A stretch of 16,038 bases of DNA from Rhodocyclaceae bacterium UBA5602. GTDB lineage: Bacteria; Pseudomonadota; Gammaproteobacteria; Burkholderiales; Rhodocyclaceae. Made by a program: the position numbers and the translations under genes. This document shows positions 14,124 through 16,038 of the stretch, piece by piece. The notes under the pieces were generated by a model, which saw only the letters and a program-made list of their open reading frames with translations, made no database searches and was not told the DNA's origin. Every line of letters begins with the position of its first letter. Position 1 is the stretch's first letter. The stretch is taken from the NCBI GenBank assembly GCA_002424865.1, contig DILC01000066.1, positions 32,498 through 48,535 of the forward strand, given 5' to 3'.

Positions 14124-14526
14124 TGACGACGCATTGGAAATGGCGGATATTTCCCGCCAGCGCATCGATAAATGGCTGTGGGCGGCGCGCTTTTTTAAAA
14201 CCCGCCGCCTGGCGACCGAGGCGATTGAGGCAGGACGCATCAAGCTCAATGGCCATCCCGTCAAACCCGCGCGCGAAGTGAAATGCGGCGATCTGGTGGA
14301 AATGAAATTAGGCGATACGCTGTGGGTGGTGTGCGTGCGCGGCACGAATGCCCAGCGCCGCCCGGCGCCGGAAGCGCGGCGGCTGTATGAAGAAACGCCG
14401 GAAAGCGTCGCGCATCGTGCCCAGCAGCGCGAAATGAAGCAAATGTCGCCCACCCCGGGCGCGGGCTTGCGCGGGCGGCCCACCAAAAAAGCGGGACGCT
14501 TGATCCGTGGTTTTTTTGATAGGTAA
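14116..14526 (+). CDS. hslR: S4-domain RNA-binding protein, Hsp15-like
   Basis: A 136-residue protein with an S4 domain at about 14-62: RIDKWLWAARFFKTRRLATEAIEAGRIKLNGHPVKPAREVKCGDLVEM, here only named by its ends RIDKWLWAARF and GDLVEM. This fits Hsp15, which recognises 50S subunits blocked by nascent chain-tRNA and helps recycle them. The basic tail (RGRPTKKAGRLIRGFFDR) is also typical. The start overlaps the nitroreductase stop (8 bp), and the rmuC start follows 5 bp after the stop, so the three are probably co-transcribed. Confidence 0.86.
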   Translation: MTDDDALEMADISRQRIDKWLWAARFFKTRRLATEAIEAGRIKLNGHPVKPAREVKCGDLVEMKLGDTLWVVCVRGTNAQRRPAPEARRLYEETPESVAHRAQQREMKQMSPTPGAGLRGRPTKKAGRLIRGFFDR

Positions 14527-14531
14527 TCCGC

Positions 14532-15935
14532 ATGAATAGTTTTATGGCCAGCGTCTTGGGGTTGCTTTTGTTATTTCTGCTGGGGCTTTTGCTGGGCGGC
14601 GTGCTCGTTGCCTTTTTGCTCAGAAAACGTGAGGCCGATACCCGTTTGCGAATCGAGGAAAAGTTCGCAGCGCAACTCGCCACGCGTGAAGCCGAGCTTG
14701 TTGCGCTACGTGAAGAAAAGTCGGCGCTGGCGATACGGCGCGCCGAGCTGGAAACCGAGCTGGCCGCCGAGCGTACGCTGTTCGCCGAGCGCCAGGCCAC
14801 GCTGGAAGCGGCGCGCGACAGCTTTGCCGATGCCTTCAAAGTCATCTCAGCCGATGCGCTGGCCAAAAACAACCAGTCGTTCATGGAACTCGCCCGTGCC
14901 ACGTTAGAGTCGCAACAGGCGGCCACGCAAGCCGCTGCCAAAGCGGATCTCGAAAAGCGCCAGCTGGCCATCGGCGAATTGGTCACGCCCGTGAAAGCCT
15001 CGCTGGAAAAGTTCGAGCAACAGATTGGCAATATCGAAAAGCAGCGTATTGACGCCTACGCCACATTAAGTGAGCAAGTGCGGCAGATGTCCGAAGCGCA
15101 ACTCGCGCTGCGCGCCGAAACCGGCAATCTGGTCAAAGCCCTGCGTGCCCCGCAAACCCGTGGCCGCTGGGGCGAACTGCAATTGAAACGCGTCGTTGAA
15201 ATGGCCGGCATGCTCGACCATTGCGATTTTTTCGAGCAGGAAAGCACCCACACCGAAGAAGGCCGCCTGCGCCCGGACATGATCGTCAAACTGCCCGGCG
15301 GCAAGAACATCGTGGTGGACGCCAAAGCGCCGCTGGCAGCCTACCTCGATGCCTTGGACGCGACCGACGAGCATGAAAAAAAGCGCAAACTTGCTGACCA
15401 TGCGCGGCAAGTGCGGGATCATCTGGCCAAGCTTGGCCGCAAGGCTTACTGGGAGCAATTCCAGCCCACCCCGGACTTTGTGGTGCTGTTTTTACCCGGC
15501 GAAATGTTCTATTCCGCTGCCTTGGAAGCTGACCCTTCGTTGATTGAGGCAGGCGTGGATGCGCGCGTGATCCTGGCCACGCCCACCACGCTGATTGCCC
15601 TGTTGCGCGCTGTCGCCTACGGCTGGACGCAACAAGCGCTGACCGATAATGCCGAACGCATCAGCGTGCTGGGGCGTGAACTGTATGAGCGCATCGCCGT
15701 ATTGGGCGACCACTGGGCGGGCGTGGGCAAAAACCTGAACGATGCTGTTTCCGCCTACAACAAGTCCGTCGCCACGCTGGAGTCGCGCGTGCTCGTCACC
15801 GCAAGAAAGTTCCGTGACCTGAAAGTGACAGGTGAGGATAAGGAGATACGCGATCTCACCCCCATCGAAGCGCAACCGCGTGCGGTGCAGGCCATCGAAC
15901 TGCTGCCTGGACATACGGGGGTGACTGGCGAGTAA
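14532..15935 (+). CDS. rmuC: DNA recombination protein RmuC
   Basis: A 467-residue protein with an N-terminal membrane segment (about 5-27, rich in Leu and Gly), a long Glu/Ala/Arg-rich coiled coil (about 35-165) and the RmuC domain (about 170-430). The domain shows APQTRGRWGELQLKRVVEMAGM, RPDMIVKLPGGKNIVVDAKAPL and FLPGEMFYSAALEADPSL, all typical. In E. coli RmuC limits inversions between short repeats and carries a nuclease-like fold. ATG 14532 is 5 bp after the preceding stop with AGG upstream. Complete. The right-hand neighbour is not visible. Confidence 0.93.
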   Translation: MNSFMASVLGLLLLFLLGLLLGGVLVAFLLRKREADTRLRIEEKFAAQLATREAELVALREEKSALAIRRAELETELAAERTLFAERQATLEAARDSFADAFKVISADALAKNNQSFMELARATLESQQAATQAAAKADLEKRQLAIGELVTPVKASLEKFEQQIGNIEKQRIDAYATLSEQVRQMSEAQLALRAETGNLVKALRAPQTRGRWGELQLKRVVEMAGMLDHCDFFEQESTHTEEGRLRPDMIVKLPGGKNIVVDAKAPLAAYLDALDATDEHEKKRKLADHARQVRDHLAKLGRKAYWEQFQPTPDFVVLFLPGEMFYSAALEADPSLIEAGVDARVILATPTTLIALLRAVAYGWTQQALTDNAERISVLGRELYERIAVLGDHWAGVGKNLNDAVSAYNKSVATLESRVLVTARKFRDLKVTGEDKEIRDLTPIEAQPRAVQAIELLPGHTGVTGE

Positions 15936-16038
15936 CCCTGCTTAGACCTTCCGATTAGTTGTCGTTAAAACTTGAATCCGCCTTATATAGAAAAAGCATC
16001 CTCAAAAGGGGAAGGCGAGAATATGCGACATAGGCATT
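15936..16038 (+). other. Right edge: possible promoter and start of a next gene
   Basis: TTGTCG (15959-15964) and TTATAT (15983-15988) with 18-bp spacing could be a promoter. A GAAGGCGAG ribosome-like site precedes an ATG at 16023 that opens Met-Arg-His-Arg-His before the window ends. Too little sequence remains to say what it encodes or whether it is real. Confidence 0.25.

Noticed and set aside
13626..14486. A 286-residue minus-strand open frame across the nitroreductase and Hsp15-like genes
   Set aside because: It spans two real genes on the other strand and resembles no protein family.
1..16038. CRISPR array, tRNA, rRNA, phage genes or intact insertion sequence
   Set aside because: No regularly spaced repeats, cloverleaf-like segments, ribosomal RNA stretches or complete transposase or integrase frames were found on reading.

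Overview
The window looks like a betaproteobacterial chromosome segment. This rests on the housekeeping set (a RelA-type (p)ppGpp synthetase, glutamate racemase, class I fumarase, a YqhA/UPF0114 membrane protein, acetyl-CoA synthetase, an Hsp15-like S4 protein, RmuC) and on the aromatic-oxygenase relatives; the order cannot be fixed by eye. The left part (about 1-5450) is an aromatic-degradation operon. The rest (5450-16038) is ordinary core chromosome. Hand counts of sample lines hint at a base-composition difference (27/60 G+C at 1081-1140, 33/60 at 4021-4080, 35/60 at 9901-9960, 44/60 at 14341-14400), so the operon may be an accessory insertion.

Layout. Positions 1-293 are a regulatory leader: a perfect TTGAC-TTAA-GTCAA palindrome sits exactly 22 nt upstream of a possible -10 element, followed by a long leader with a 7-codon mini-ORF and an ATAGAG-CA-CTCTAT inverted repeat. 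Six plus-strand genes follow: benzoate/anthranilate-dioxygenase-like alpha and beta subunits (overlapping by ATGA), a small LigA-type protein, a LigB-type class III extradiol dioxygenase, and naphthalene-dioxygenase-like alpha and beta subunits. A strong, apparently bidirectional hairpin terminator at 5415-5447 ends the operon. Each mature gene start has a clear Shine-Dalgarno sequence.

The operon encodes two ring-hydroxylating oxygenases of different lineages around one ring-cleavage enzyme. No ferredoxin, reductase, cis-diol dehydrogenase, ring-fission hydrolase, transporter or regulator is present in the window. Both terminal oxygenases must therefore borrow electrons from proteins encoded elsewhere. 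The ring-cleavage residues are intact, so a complete route from an arene or aromatic acid to a meta-cleavage product is plausible, but the substrate cannot be read from the sequence.

Beyond the terminator: a minus-strand DUF2892 (YgaP-like) small membrane protein; relA on plus; and a minus-strand series yqhA - fumarase - murI. A short transposase-like scrap may lie between fumarase and murI. Then acs runs divergently from yqhA, ending at a perfect 19-bp-arm palindrome, followed by a closely packed nitroreductase - Hsp15-like - rmuC run. A possible next gene begins at the right edge. No tRNA, rRNA, CRISPR array, intact insertion sequence or phage gene was seen.
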